The notes: generated by a model not told the origin, from the sequence alone. DNA of 32,734 nt from an uncultured Verrucomicrobia subdivision 3 bacterium (GCA_903875465.1 CAIQWB010000045.1:1-32734), one strand, 5' to 3'. Shown: positions 8,946 through 17,212, counted from the first letter of the stretch. Made by a program: numbers and translations.

Positions 8946-11495
8946 TTACGTCTCCGGGCTGACAATCGCCACCACCAAGGCGTCTGTTTTCAGATACTTT
9001 TGCGCGACCAGCTTGATTTGTTCCAGGGTCACCGCCTCATATTTTGCATCATCCAGTTCCGCCCGGCCATACCCCAGACCGTATAACTCATCCAGAGCAG
9101 TGGAGGCCGCCAGGTGCCCCAAATCCTGCCGGGCAATTTTTTTCTGGCCGATGATTTTGGCCTTGGCGCGTTTGAGTTCTTCCGCTGTCAGCCCTTCATT
9201 CCGCAGCAGCATGGCCTCGCGCAGTAATTCCTGTTCGACTTGTTGGGCCTTCGCCGGTTCTGTGCCGGTGTAAAAGGCAAAGTAACCGGGCACCACGCCG
9301 GCAAAATTCTGGGCTCCTACATAATAAGCCAGACCCAGTTCCTCGCGGATGCGCAGGAATAACCGGGAGCCCAAATCACTGCAGGATTCCTGAATCAATT
9401 CCAGCGCAAAGCGGTCCTCACTGCTCATGGTGGTGCCGGGAAATCCGACCACCAGCACCGCTTGTTTCTTTTCCCGGATCTCCCGCACGCGTTTGAATCC
9501 TTTCAAGGGTGGGGCGAGGTGGGCAAAGACCGGCTGGTTGGCGGAGGGTTTCCAATCGGCAAAATAATGATCCACGGCCGCCCGCACTTCGGCGGGGTTG
9601 ATATCGCCGTAAATCGCCAGCACACAATTATTCGGTCGGGCCAGTTGCGCATGAAACGCCCGCACTTCTTCGCTGGTGACTTTAGCCACCACTGCTTCGG
9701 TGCCGAGCGGGTCCAAGCCATAAGTGGCTTCGCCAAAAATCACCTTGCGCATCGCCAGGCTCGCACTTTTGAGTAGTTCATCCTTGAGTGCGTGGATGCC
9801 GGCAATCTGCACCTCCCGCTCCCGGTCCAGCGCCTCGGCGGGGAAGGTGGGATTCAAAATGACATCCGCCAGCAAGTCCAGGCCGTTGGTGAAATCGCTG
9901 CTCATCACTTCCACATTCACCCCAAAACTTTGGTTGCCCCCGTAACTATCAATACTGCCGCCGATCGACTCAATCTCCGTCGCCAGCCCTTCCGCCGTCC
10001 GGCGCGCGGTGCCTTTGAGCAGCAGCCGGGCCAGCAATTGCGTGATGCCATTGTTCGCTGTGGTTTCGGCCAGTACGCCGCCTTGAAATAAGGCCCGAAA
10101 TTCCACGAACGGCAGCCGGTGGTCGGCTTTTAACAGCAGGGTCAAACCATTGGGCAATACCAACTTTTCAATCGCCTGATCCGTGTTGGTCTCATTGGTG
10201 GCGGCAACTGTGGGCGCGGTGCCTTCGGGCAGCAACGCATATTGGGTGCGGTTTTCCGGGGTTAAATACTCCCGCGCCACGCGCTGCACTTCCGCCGGCG
10301 TGGCTTTTTTGACCGCCGCCAGATACCGTTCTGAGAAATTCAAGTCACCCGCGGCCAGCCAGTTGCCGCCCAGATTTTGCGCCTGCCCCTCCATCGTTTT
10401 GCGCGAGGAGAGTGTGGCAGCGATAAACTGTTTGACCGCCTTGTTCACTTCGGCGGCCGTCACCGTGGTTTTGACTCGCTCCACTTCCGTCAGAATGGCT
10501 TCACACGTCGGCGTGAATTGCTCGCCGTCAATCACCGCACTAATACCAAACAAACCTGTGAGCCCGGGGCTGTAGGTCCAGGCATCCACCTGATGCGCCA
10601 CCCCTTTGATTTCCCGTACTTCCTGATAGAGCCGCGAGCTGCGACCATTGCCCAGCAGCACGCTCAGAACATCCAGCAGGGGAATATCCGGATGACGCAC
10701 TTCGGGAATGTGCCAGGCGAAGTGCACATGGCCCAGTTCGATCTTGGCTTCCTCAATAATTTCGCGGGCAGTGGTTTGCCGGGGTTCGGTGGGTAGTACC
10801 ACCCCGGGCATGGCGGTGGCTTTGGCCTTGGCATATGCCTCGCGGATCTGCGCCACAACTTCGCCTTGTTGGATGTCCCCCGTGACCACGTAAAACACAT
10901 TGTTCGGGGCGTATTTTTCCGTGTAATAGCTGCGGATGTCCTCCGGCTTGATTTCGTTAAAAATATCCGGGTAGCCGATGATGGTGTAGCGGTAGGGACT
11001 CTTGGTGTAGGCCACTTCAAATAGCCGGCGACTGGCCCGGCGGCCGGGATCATCCTGCCCCATGTCCATTTCGCGGCGGATCACATCCATTTCCTTGGCC
11101 AGTTCATCCGGCGGCAAATTGGCGTGCTGCATAATGTCACAAAGGATGTCGATGGCGGTGCGCGCCCCCGTGTTGGGAACATCAATGTGATATACCGTGC
11201 GGTCAAAACTGGTATAGGCGTTCATGTAGCCGCCGGCTTCCTGGACCTCCTGGTCAATGCGACTGCCGGGGCGGGTGGTGGTGCCTTTGAAGAGCATGTG
11301 CTCCAGCACATGGGAAAGCCCGGCGCCCAGCCAGCGGCCTTCGTGGATGCTGCCCGCCATGCACCAGGCTTGCACCGAGACCACCGGGGCGCTGTGATCC
11401 TCACGCACGATAATGGTCAGTCCATTTTCGAGGGTCGTGGTCTTCACTCCGGGGGGCAGGGCAGGAATCTCGCCGTTGGCTGTTGAATTGGTCAT
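8946..11495 (-). CDS. M16-family zinc metallopeptidase, fused active and inactive halves
   Basis: An 849-aa protease of the pitrilysin/mitochondrial-processing-peptidase family. The N-terminal half carries the inverted zinc motif HxxEH at residues 62-66 (SHVLEHMLFKGT) and a third ligand, Glu142, in VIRREMDM at the expected spacing. The C-terminal half (from about residue 430) repeats the fold but has ITQLLARLLLKGT in place of the zinc motif. It keeps the R/Y-pair region (REELGLAYYVG) typical of the non-catalytic partner. In many bacteria these halves are two adjacent genes or subunits; here they are one polypeptide. No signal peptide is seen (the N-terminus is polar), so a cytoplasmic location is likeliest. 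The start is directly preceded by the palindrome CGTTTAAACG (11496-11505). Confidence 0.92.
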   Translation of the reverse strand: MTNSTANGEIPALPPGVKTTTLENGLTIIVREDHSAPVVSVQAWCMAGSIHEGRWLGAGLSHVLEHMLFKGTTTRPGSRIDQEVQEAGGYMNAYTSFDRTVYHIDVPNTGARTAIDILCDIMQHANLPPDELAKEMDVIRREMDMGQDDPGRRASRRLFEVAYTKSPYRYTIIGYPDIFNEIKPEDIRSYYTEKYAPNNVFYVVTGDIQQGEVVAQIREAYAKAKATAMPGVVLPTEPRQTTAREIIEEAKIELGHVHFAWHIPEVRHPDIPLLDVLSVLLGNGRSSRLYQEVREIKGVAHQVDAWTYSPGLTGLFGISAVIDGEQFTPTCEAILTEVERVKTTVTAAEVNKAVKQFIAATLSSRKTMEGQAQNLGGNWLAAGDLNFSERYLAAVKKATPAEVQRVAREYLTPENRTQYALLPEGTAPTVAATNETNTDQAIEKLVLPNGLTLLLKADHRLPFVEFRALFQGGVLAETTANNGITQLLARLLLKGTARRTAEGLATEIESIGGSIDSYGGNQSFGVNVEVMSSDFTNGLDLLADVILNPTFPAEALDREREVQIAGIHALKDELLKSASLAMRKVIFGEATYGLDPLGTEAVVAKVTSEEVRAFHAQLARPNNCVLAIYGDINPAEVRAAVDHYFADWKPSANQPVFAHLAPPLKGFKRVREIREKKQAVLVVGFPGTTMSSEDRFALELIQESCSDLGSRLFLRIREELGLAYYVGAQNFAGVVPGYFAFYTGTEPAKAQQVEQELLREAMLLRNEGLTAEELKRAKAKIIGQKKIARQDLGHLAASTALDELYGLGYGRAELDDAKYEAVTLEQIKLVAQKYLKTDALVVAIVSPET

Positions 11496-11888
11496 CGTTT
11501 AAACGTTAGTTCTATATACTAAACTGAAACGGGATAAGGGCAAATTATTTTGATGCGGGTATTTTGATGCAGGGCCGGTTCTGCCAGCTTCAGGATGCTG
11601 CCGGATTTTGGCGCTTACGAGGACGAGTGGTGGGCGAGTGAATGGGCTAACCCATGAAAGGCTGGCTGGTTGAGTTTACGGGTGGCGGGCGGGGGCCGTG
11701 GGCCAAATCGGGGTGGGATTGCCGGGCTGCCGAACGTCGTTAATGCGATTTTGGACTCTTCTTGCCAGTGGACTCTGAATCTGCGCTTTCCGGCGGGCCT
11801 GGTATTTAAATATTTTTCCACTTGCACTTTAAGGTGATTCCAGTATGATATCACTTACATATCACAAGTGGTATGGAAAAGGAACTTT
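11496..11888. promoter_or_regulatory. divergent control region between the M16 peptidase and the SPFH gene
   Basis: No gene is seen in these 393 bases. At the peptidase side there is a perfect 10-bp palindrome (CGTTTAAACG, 11496-11505). A perfect 11-bp direct repeat, TATTTTGATGC, occurs at 11546-11556 and 11560-11570 (period 14). At the SPFH side there is a promoter with overlapping operator half-sites (separate entry). The middle (about 11580-11800) is GC-rich and shows nothing I recognise. Confidence 0.5.
11822..11874 (+). promoter_or_regulatory. promoter with overlapping operator half-sites for the SPFH operon
   Basis: The -10 TATGAT (11844-11849) lies 16 bp after a weak -35, TTGCAC (11822-11827). 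Overlapping and following it are ATATCAC at 11848-11854, ATATCAC at 11859-11865 (exactly 11 bp, one helical turn, later) and an inverted one-mismatch copy GTGGTAT at 11868-11874. The first half-site lies within the palindrome TGATATCA (11846-11853). A protein bound here would cover the -10 and the start site, so repression is likely. The ribbon-helix-helix protein encoded in the same operon is an obvious candidate. Confidence 0.6.
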
Positions 11889-12812
11889 ATGAATATAGAA
11901 AAAATGGGTGGAAGTAATGAACGTGAAATGGCGGCGCTGAGTGGCTGGCTGATGTTGCCGGTTACCATCGGCGGGTTGGCGGGCGGGTTGGCTTTGTTAA
12001 TCCGTGGCATTCCGTCGAGCAACCCGTACTTGATTATTGGCGGGGCGTTGCTTGAAGTCCTGGCCGTTCTCCTGATGGTCGGGTTTTTTACCCTGCAACC
12101 AAATGAGGGCCGGGTGCTGATCTTGTTCGGGGCCTACAAGGGCACCGTCCGGCAGAGTGGGTTTCACTGGGGGAATCCGTTTTATGCGAACGGCGATCGG
12201 GCCGGCAAGAGCCTCGGCACGCGGTACAAGGTGTCACTGCGGGCCCGCACGCTCGCGCTGGAGAAGCTCAAGGTGAACGACAAGCGGGGCAATCCCATTG
12301 AAATTGCCGCCGTGGTGGTCTGGCGCGTCCGGGACACGGCGCAGGCGGTGTTTGACGTGGATGACTGCTCGAATTACGTGCATACCCAGAGCGAAACGGC
12401 GCTGCGCCATCTGGCCAGCAGCTATAATTATGACGATGCGGCGGAGCATGAATCCTCGTTGCGCGGCAATGTGGAGGAGGTTTCCCAGGCCTTGCGCGTG
12501 GAATTACAGGAGCGCCTGGCCAAGGCCGGGGTGGTGGTGGATGAGGCCCGGTTGACGAATCTCTCCTATGCGCCGGAAATCGCTCAGGTGATGCTCCGCC
12601 GGCAACAGGCCGAGGCGGTGATTGCCGCCCGGCAAAAAATTGTGCATGGCGCGGTGAGCATGGTGGACATGGCCTTGAAGGAACTGGCCACCAAACAAGT
12701 GGTGGTCCTCGATGACGAACGCAAGGCGGCCATGGTTAGCAATCTCATGGTCGTGCTCTGCAGTGAGTCCGAGGTGCACCCCGTGGTGAACACCGGCACC
12801 CTGTATAATTAA
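11889..12812 (+). CDS. SPFH (stomatin/prohibitin/flotillin, band 7) domain membrane protein
   Basis: A 307-aa inner-membrane scaffold-type protein. Two hydrophobic segments (about 19-38 and 47-69) anchor it. The SPFH domain begins at the [16 protein letters not shown] motif and extends to about residue 235, followed by a helical region rich in Ala, Gln and Arg ([13 protein letters not shown]). ATG 11889 is chosen because AAGGA stands 6-7 nt before it; an in-frame GTG at 11868 lies inside the operator. SPFH proteins oligomerise into membrane microdomains. This subgroup, with the N-terminal [11 protein letters not shown] motif, is often found next to a small ribbon-helix-helix protein, as here (3-bp gap). 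Its physiological role is unknown. Confidence 0.9.
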   Translation: MNIEKMGGSNEREMAALSGWLMLPVTIGGLAGGLALLIRGIPSSNPYLIIGGALLEVLAVLLMVGFFTLQPNEGRVLILFGAYKGTVRQSGFHWGNPFYANGDRAGKSLGTRYKVSLRARTLALEKLKVNDKRGNPIEIAAVVVWRVRDTAQAVFDVDDCSNYVHTQSETALRHLASSYNYDDAAEHESSLRGNVEEVSQALRVELQERLAKAGVVVDEARLTNLSYAPEIAQVMLRRQQAEAVIAARQKIVHGAVSMVDMALKELATKQVVVLDDERKAAMVSNLMVVLCSESEVHPVVNTGTLYN

Positions 12813-12815
12813 TTC

Positions 12816-13037
12816 ATGGCTGCGCGAAAGCCATTCTTGCTGCGGATCGATCCTGCGCTCTGGGCCGAGTTGGAGGCCTGGGCGCAGGACGAACTGCGGA
12901 GTGTCAACGGGCAGATCGAGTACCTGCTCAAGCAAGCCGTGGCGAAACGAAAAGGGCCGCCTAAGACCGCTGCCGCGGAAGCCGCAAAATCCATCCATCC
13001 AACTTCCGCCGGGGAGGGTGTTGAGCCCACCCACTAA
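12816..13037 (+). CDS. ribbon-helix-helix (Arc/MetJ-like) DNA-binding protein
   Basis: A 73-aa protein with an N-terminal RHH fold: the beta-strand [16 protein letters not shown], helix A ([14 protein letters not shown]) and helix B ([17 protein letters not shown]). It has a basic, Ala/Lys-rich tail. RHH proteins bind DNA as dimers of dimers on short repeated half-sites. The operon's own promoter has ATATCAC half-sites one helical turn apart, which suits autoregulation. It is 3 bp downstream of the SPFH gene and surely co-transcribed. It may be annotated as an antitoxin-like (HicB/Arc) protein, but no toxin is adjacent. Confidence 0.85.
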   Translation: MAARKPFLLRIDPALWAELEAWAQDELRSVNGQIEYLLKQAVAKRKGPPKTAAAEAAKSIHPTSAGEGVEPTH

Positions 13038-13042
13038 AATCT

Positions 13043-13342
13043 TTGCCCCACCAGCATCGGAACGACCCGCGCCATGGGAAATGGCCTTTCTATTATGGCC
13101 CGGCCGATCCGCGAGCCATGGTGCCCAAGCGGGTCAGGTGGACGGGGTGGACGCTGAATCTCGCGCGTCCGAGCGCGATCCCAGTCCTGCTTCGCTTGCT
13201 CACCAGTCGGAAGGAAATAAATCAAGTTGGCTGGCGAACGGCGGCAGGCCAGCCGCCCGCCTTTGGCTGCCCGGACTTGGCCGGGCGGTTGGCCTGGGGT
13301 GATGTTGTGTCTAATTTCAAATGGGCTGCGTCGGCGGTTTGA
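13043..13342 (+). CDS. DUF5808-like small protein, possibly degenerate
   Basis: The frame contains the block KWPFYYGPADPRAMVPKR followed by GWTLNLARPSA and a short hydrophobic stretch (IPVLLRLL). I recognise this as the FYYNPxDPRxxVPKR...GWTLNFARP signature of DUF5808. The only available start is TTG 13043, without a ribosome-binding site, 5 bp after the RHH stop. The expected membrane helix is short, and beyond about residue 60 the frame runs into a 15-bp inverted repeat (13245-13296), so the C-terminus is probably not native. It is either a real third gene of the SPFH operon with a damaged end, or a pseudogene. Confidence 0.45.
   Translation: MPHQHRNDPRHGKWPFYYGPADPRAMVPKRVRWTGWTLNLARPSAIPVLLRLLTSRKEINQVGWRTAAGQPPAFGCPDLAGRLAWGDVVSNFKWAASAV
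13245..13296 (+). repeat. 15-bp inverted repeat (palindromic element)
   Basis: The 15-base arms at 13245-13259 and 13282-13296 pair perfectly except for one G-T wobble, with a 22-nt loop. The inner part of the loop can form a competing GCCCGG/CCGGGC hairpin. No T-run follows. It resembles a REP-type palindrome and overlaps the tail of the DUF5808-like frame. Confidence 0.6.
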
Positions 13343-13604
13343 TTATTAATTAAAGCACTATATAAATTTAGCATATCTTATTATTTTTCGCAAATGAAAT
13401 TGGCCTGGGCGCTTGATTCCATAAGGCTAAAGCACTGGCTGGCAAGCGCCGGCCTGTGCCCGTGACCTCAACTGGAGTAAGTTGATACTCCGTTCTGCGG
13501 CTCTTTGGTTATGAGCGTCATTAGCGTCGTGATTGACGAAGTCAGGTCGCCCAAGTTAGCATGTCCTGCCTTCCCCTAAGGCCGCAACCACGAATACCAC
13601 ATCT
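13343..13604. other. intergenic region before the DUF1801 gene
   Basis: The first 50 bases are strongly AT-rich (around TATATAAATTTAGCATATC), unlike the GC-rich surroundings. GGAGTA (13474-13479) and TACTCC (13486-13491) form a small hairpin with an AGTTGA loop. No gene or recognised regulatory motif was found. Confidence 0.35.
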
Positions 13605-14108
13605 ATGAAAAGCACGGCGACCACGGTGGCGGAATACTTGCAACAACTGCCCGCCGACCGGCGGGAGGCCATGAGCACCTTGCGGGAAGTGATTCTGGCC
13701 AACCTGCCAGCCGGTTATGAGGAGTGCATAAGTTATGGGATGATTGGTTATGTCGTGCCGCACCACCGTTATCCGGCGGGCTACCATTGCAATCCCTTGC
13801 TACCGCTGCCGTATGCCAATCTCGGTTCCCAAAAGAACCATCTGGTGCTGCATGTCATGACGATCTATGGCGACCCCGCGACAGAACAATGGTTGCGCCA
13901 GGCCTGGCCAGCCACGGGTAAAAAACTCGACATGGGCAAAGGGTGCCTGCGCTTCAAAACCGTGGAAGATATGCCGCTCGCGGTGATTGGCGAGTTGATC
14001 GCCCGCGTGCCGGTGGATAAGTACATCGCCCGCATGGAGCAAGTCCTGGCGGCTACCCGAAAACCTGCGGCCACGGCCAGGCCGAAACCAGCGCGGAAGT
14101 CTGCCTGA
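13605..14108 (+). CDS. DUF1801 domain protein
   Basis: A 167-aa cytoplasmic protein of the DUF1801 (YdhG-like) family. Characteristic parts are the N-terminal helix ending in LPADRREAMSTLREVI, the EECISYGMIGYVVP strand, HLVLHVMTIYG, and GKGCLRFKTVEDMPLAVIGELIARVPVDKYI. The last 25 residues are a Lys/Arg/Pro/Ala-rich tail. Family members are small fold-only proteins, sometimes linked to iron handling, but the biochemical function is not established. It stands alone, with purN about 110 bp downstream. Confidence 0.85.
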   Translation: MKSTATTVAEYLQQLPADRREAMSTLREVILANLPAGYEECISYGMIGYVVPHHRYPAGYHCNPLLPLPYANLGSQKNHLVLHVMTIYGDPATEQWLRQAWPATGKKLDMGKGCLRFKTVEDMPLAVIGELIARVPVDKYIARMEQVLAATRKPAATARPKPARKSA

Positions 14109-14220
14109 GACGGCTCCATTCGAGCCGGTTCGCTCACCCGCCATTCCTGTCTGGCTCGGTACTGCCAGGGCAGTCCGCTTTCCGCTTGTTTTGGGCGGGG
14201 GCTGTGCTATTCAAAGGCCA

Positions 14221-14883
14221 GTGAGCAAACTATTTCGATTGGGTGTGCTCGGCTCCGGGCAGGGGTCGAACTTTGTGGCAATTGCCGAGGCCATTGCGGC
14301 CGGGAAAATCCCGGCGGAAGTGGCCCTCGTTTTGAGTGACGTCGAATCATCCGGGATTCTGACCCAGGCGCGGCAGCGGGGCATCCCGGCCAGTTACCTG
14401 CCGCCGGGCAAATATCGGACCAAGCTGGAAGAGGACGCGGAGCGCTCCCTCGTGGCCCAGTTGCAGGCGGCTGAGGTGGATCTGGTCCTGCTGGCGGGCT
14501 TCATGCGCGTGCTCAAGGGCGAGTTTTTGAAGGCCTTCGAGGGACGCATTGTGAACATTCATCCCTCGTTGCTGCCGTGTTTTCCCGGGTTGCACGCCTG
14601 GAAGCAGGCTCTGGATTACGGGGTCAAGGTCACCGGTTGCACGGTGCATTTTGTGGATGCGGGCATTGATTCGGGGGCGATCATCGGCCAGCAAACGGTG
14701 CCGGTGCTGGACCGCGATACGCCCGAATCGCTGCATCAGCGGATTCATCAGGCGGAGCATGAGTTGTATCCCCGCTGCGTGGCGGCACTGGCGCGCGGCG
14801 AAATTTCGGTTCAAGGGCGGTTGGTATTGTGGAACGCACCAGCGCCCAAGTATGGCAACCCATTTCCGCCCCGGCAGCCGTAA
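14221..14883 (+). CDS. purN: phosphoribosylglycinamide formyltransferase
   Basis: Transfers a formyl group from 10-formyl-THF to GAR in purine synthesis. The N-terminal GSGQGSNF phosphate loop, Asn112 and His114 in VNIHPSLLP, and Asp150 in DAGIDSGAII form the known catalytic Asn/His/Asp set. The FPGLHAWKQAL segment is the folate loop. GTG 14221 is chosen as the start because AAAGG precedes it and the first strand (LFRLGVLGSG) begins immediately. An upstream in-frame TTG at 14191 would add ten residues of poor quality. Length is 220 aa (E. coli 212). No other pur gene is nearby. Confidence 0.94.
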   Translation: MSKLFRLGVLGSGQGSNFVAIAEAIAAGKIPAEVALVLSDVESSGILTQARQRGIPASYLPPGKYRTKLEEDAERSLVAQLQAAEVDLVLLAGFMRVLKGEFLKAFEGRIVNIHPSLLPCFPGLHAWKQALDYGVKVTGCTVHFVDAGIDSGAIIGQQTVPVLDRDTPESLHQRIHQAEHELYPRCVAALARGEISVQGRLVLWNAPAPKYGNPFPPRQP

Positions 14884-14888
14884 AACCA

Positions 14889-15803
14889 ATGAATTTTATT
14901 TCCAAGTCTCACCGCCTGGTTTTATCCCTGGCGACCTGCCTTACGGCCTTGACGATGAGCGCCGCCGAGCCATTGGTGCTCTGGCCCAATGGTGCCCCCG
15001 GCGAAAAGGGCGACATCGGGGTGGAACAGGACACCTCCAAGCCCGGGGATGGCCTGGTGGATGGGAAAACCGTAGTCCGGCTCGGCAACGTCAGCGTGCC
15101 CACCATCACGCTCTACCGGCCGGACTCTGCGGTGGCTACCGGTGCGGCCGTGATCGTCTGTCCCGGTGGTGGTTATAGCATTCTGGCGATGGATCTGGAG
15201 GGGACAGAGGTGTGTCAGTGGCTCAATTCCATCGGTGTCAACGCGGTGCTGCTCAAATACCGCGTACCGGCGCGCGCGGGGGCGGAGCGTTACCTGGCCC
15301 CGTTGCAGGATGCGCAGCGGGCGCTGGGCTTGGTGCGGTCCCATGCCGCCGAGTGGAAATTGGATCCGCACCGCATCGGCATCATGGGCTTTTCCGCCGG
15401 CGGTCATTTGTCCGCGGCGGCCAGCACCCGATTTGCGCAAAGGGCTTATCCGCCGGTGGATGCGGCGGACCAGGCCAGTTGCCGGCCTGATTTTACGATG
15501 CTGATTTACCCGGCCTATTTGGTGCCGCACGCAGGTCCCGCGCTGGCACCGGAATTAACGGTTACGTCCAATACACCTCCGACGTTTCTGTTTCAAGCGG
15601 AGGACGATGGGGTGCATGTGGAGTGCAGTCTGTATTATTACCTGGCGCTCAAGCAGGCGAGGGTGCCGGCGGAATTGCACATCCTTCCCTCCGGCGGTCA
15701 CGGATATGGGTTGCGTGGAACGGCGGCAGCCCCGGCGTCCTGGCCGAAATTGGCGGAGGCTTGGTTGCGCCGGGAAGGCATCTGCCAACAGCTCCACCTG
15801 TGA
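14889..15803 (+). CDS. secreted alpha/beta hydrolase (BD-FAE/acetyl-xylan-esterase-like)
   Basis: A 304-aa exported carboxylesterase-type hydrolase. A signal peptide with a hydrophobic core at residues 9-24 ends near SAA|EP (about 26). Then come WPNGAPG, the oxyanion-hole strand CPGGGYSIL, the nucleophile elbow GFSAGGH with Ser169, an acid at Asp239/Asp240 in FQAEDDGVHV, and His271 in SGGHGYGL. This is a complete triad. The WPxGAPG opening is typical of enzymes annotated as xylanase or acetylxylan esterase that act on plant polysaccharide esters. The start is ATG 14889, 5 bp after purN. The frame is open further upstream inside purN but lacks a signal peptide there. It fits the carbohydrate-processing theme of the second half of the window. 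Confidence 0.88.
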   Translation: MNFISKSHRLVLSLATCLTALTMSAAEPLVLWPNGAPGEKGDIGVEQDTSKPGDGLVDGKTVVRLGNVSVPTITLYRPDSAVATGAAVIVCPGGGYSILAMDLEGTEVCQWLNSIGVNAVLLKYRVPARAGAERYLAPLQDAQRALGLVRSHAAEWKLDPHRIGIMGFSAGGHLSAAASTRFAQRAYPPVDAADQASCRPDFTMLIYPAYLVPHAGPALAPELTVTSNTPPTFLFQAEDDGVHVECSLYYYLALKQARVPAELHILPSGGHGYGLRGTAAAPASWPKLAEAWLRREGICQQLHL

Positions 15804-15945
15804 GCGTTCAGCAGATAAAACAACGCCGCATTCGGCAATTCTCCCCCGCCTTGGTTTGGTAAATGCCAAAAAAAAGATGGCTTTGGCCCGGCGAAGTTGG
15901 AAAATGAGCGGGTGAATCCGCTGGCCGGCTGTGCGAACAATGACG

Positions 15946-15969
15946 TTCCGGCCTGCCCGGAGGCCGGAA
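15946..15969 (+). promoter_or_regulatory. hairpin enclosing the hisG Shine-Dalgarno
   Basis: TTCCGGCCT (15946-15954) pairs perfectly with AGGCCGGAA (15961-15969) around the loop GCCCGG. The only good Shine-Dalgarno candidate for hisG, GGAGG (15959-15963), is half in the loop and half in the 3' arm, 13 nt before the ATG. The hairpin could therefore limit ribosome access. Confidence 0.45.
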
Positions 15970-15976
15970 ATCATTT

Positions 15977-16858
15977 ATGGCGAACAAGCAAGTATTACGG
16001 TTTGGATTGCCCAAGGGCAGTTTGCAGGAGGCCACCATCGAAAAGATGGCCAAGGCCGGGTTTAATATTTCGGTGAGCAGCCGTTCCTATATTCCTTATG
16101 TGGATGACGAGGAAATGGAAATCCGGCTGATTCGCGCCCAGGAAATCAGCCGCTATGTGGAGCATGGCTACCTGGATTGCGGGATCACCGGCCACGACTG
16201 GATCATTGAGAATGGCTCGAAGGTCCATGAGGTGGGCGAATTTTTATTCAGCAAGGTCTCCCGCAAGCCCGCCCGCTGGGTGCTGTGTGTGCCGGAAGAT
16301 TCACCCGTGAAAACGGTGAGGGATCTCGAAGGTAAACGGATTGCCACCGAAGTGGTCAATCTCACCAAAAAATACCTCAAAAAGAATGGCGTCAAAGCCG
16401 AGGTGGAATTTTCCTGGGGGGCCACCGAAGTCAAGGCGCATGAGTTGGTCGATGCGATTGTGGAAGTGACGGAAACGGGTTCCTCGTTGCGTGCCAATAA
16501 GTTGCGTATTGTGGATGAATTGCTCAGCTCCACGCCGCGCTTGGTGGCGAATCATGTGGCTTGGAAAGATCCGTGGAAGCGCAATAAGATCGAAACGATG
16601 GCCCTCTTGCTGAAAGGCGCCCTGGAGGCGGAAACCAAGGTGGGCTTGAAAATGAACATCGCCGAAAAGAATCTGGCGTCGTTGCTGGCCAATCTGCCGG
16701 CCTTGCGCAACCCCACGATTGCCGCCCTGAGTCTCCAAGGGTGGGTGGCCGTGGAGACGATTATTGACGAACACGTGGTCCGGGAATTAATTCCGCAACT
16801 CAAGCGCGCCGGGGCGGAAGGTATCATCGAGTACCCCCTGAACAAGGTCGTTTATTAG
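15977..16858 (+). CDS. hisG: ATP phosphoribosyltransferase, long form
   Basis: First enzyme of histidine synthesis, joining ATP and PRPP. At 293 aa it is the HisG-long type with its own C-terminal regulatory domain, so no HisZ partner is needed. Visible features are [14 protein letters not shown] at the N-terminus, [13 protein letters not shown], the lobe junction with [14 protein letters not shown], and the PRPP loop [26 protein letters not shown]. An ACT-like C-terminal domain (about 215-293) ends in [13 protein letters not shown]. Feedback inhibition by histidine is typical of this form. It stands alone rather than in a his operon. It ends in TAG, which shows that TAG works as a stop here. 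Confidence 0.95.
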   Translation: MANKQVLRFGLPKGSLQEATIEKMAKAGFNISVSSRSYIPYVDDEEMEIRLIRAQEISRYVEHGYLDCGITGHDWIIENGSKVHEVGEFLFSKVSRKPARWVLCVPEDSPVKTVRDLEGKRIATEVVNLTKKYLKKNGVKAEVEFSWGATEVKAHELVDAIVEVTETGSSLRANKLRIVDELLSSTPRLVANHVAWKDPWKRNKIETMALLLKGALEAETKVGLKMNIAEKNLASLLANLPALRNPTIAALSLQGWVAVETIIDEHVVRELIPQLKRAGAEGIIEYPLNKVVY

Positions 16859-16936
16859 ACCAGACCGGAGGGGCAACTGGTTTGATGATAAAATTTGATT
16901 GGCAAATGGCCTAATCTCGGATATTTCATTAGTCAC

Positions 16937-17038
16937 ATGGGTTCACTGAAAAAACGCCGCAAGGCAAAGATTAATAAACATAAACGGCGTAAAAAGCTGC
17001 GCTTGAATCGTCACAAGAAGCGCACTTGGCAGAAATAG
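16937..17038 (+). CDS. 33-residue bS22/AURKAIP1-COX24-like ribosomal microprotein
   Basis: ATG 16937 opens a 33-codon frame ending in TAG. The peptide begins [20 protein letters not shown] and ends [12 protein letters not shown]. It is extremely basic (18 Lys/Arg plus 3 His of 33) and has no acidic residue. The pattern MGSxxKKRR...KxKHRK..LR..R..R is that of the small-subunit protein bS22 of mycobacteria and the COX24/AURKAIP1 (mS38) domain. It is therefore probably a tiny 30S ribosomal protein. An intrinsic terminator follows 24 bp downstream, making a compact single-gene unit. Automated callers with a 100-nt or 50-aa limit would miss it. Confidence 0.85.
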   Translation: MGSLKKRRKAKINKHKRRKKLRLNRHKKRTWQK

Positions 17039-17062
17039 TTCTGTCCCGTTCGTTACCATCAT

Positions 17063-17110
17063 CCGTTCGCGTGCGGCTTCTCGCAAGAGCTGCCGCGAAC
17101 GGTCTTTTAT
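17063..17110 (+). terminator. intrinsic terminator after the ribosomal microprotein
   Basis: CCGTTCGCG (17063-17071) pairs with CGCGAACGG (17094-17102). Inside it GCGGC (17073-17077) pairs with GCTGC (17089-17093), giving a stem of about 14 bp with one bulge. TCTTTTATA follows. Confidence 0.85.
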
Positions 17111-17212
17111 ATGGTGTGGCCACGCCCAACTTTTTGGGCCTGGCAGATTTTACTGGAGGTCGATGGTGGAAAGGGCAAATGGCAACGCTGGTTTCAGCTT
17201 GAATTTGGCTGA

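Noticed and set aside
12816-13037. Ribbon-helix-helix gene as the antitoxin of a toxin-antitoxin pair
   Set aside because: No small toxin-like gene is adjacent. The partners are an SPFH membrane protein and a DUF5808-like frame.
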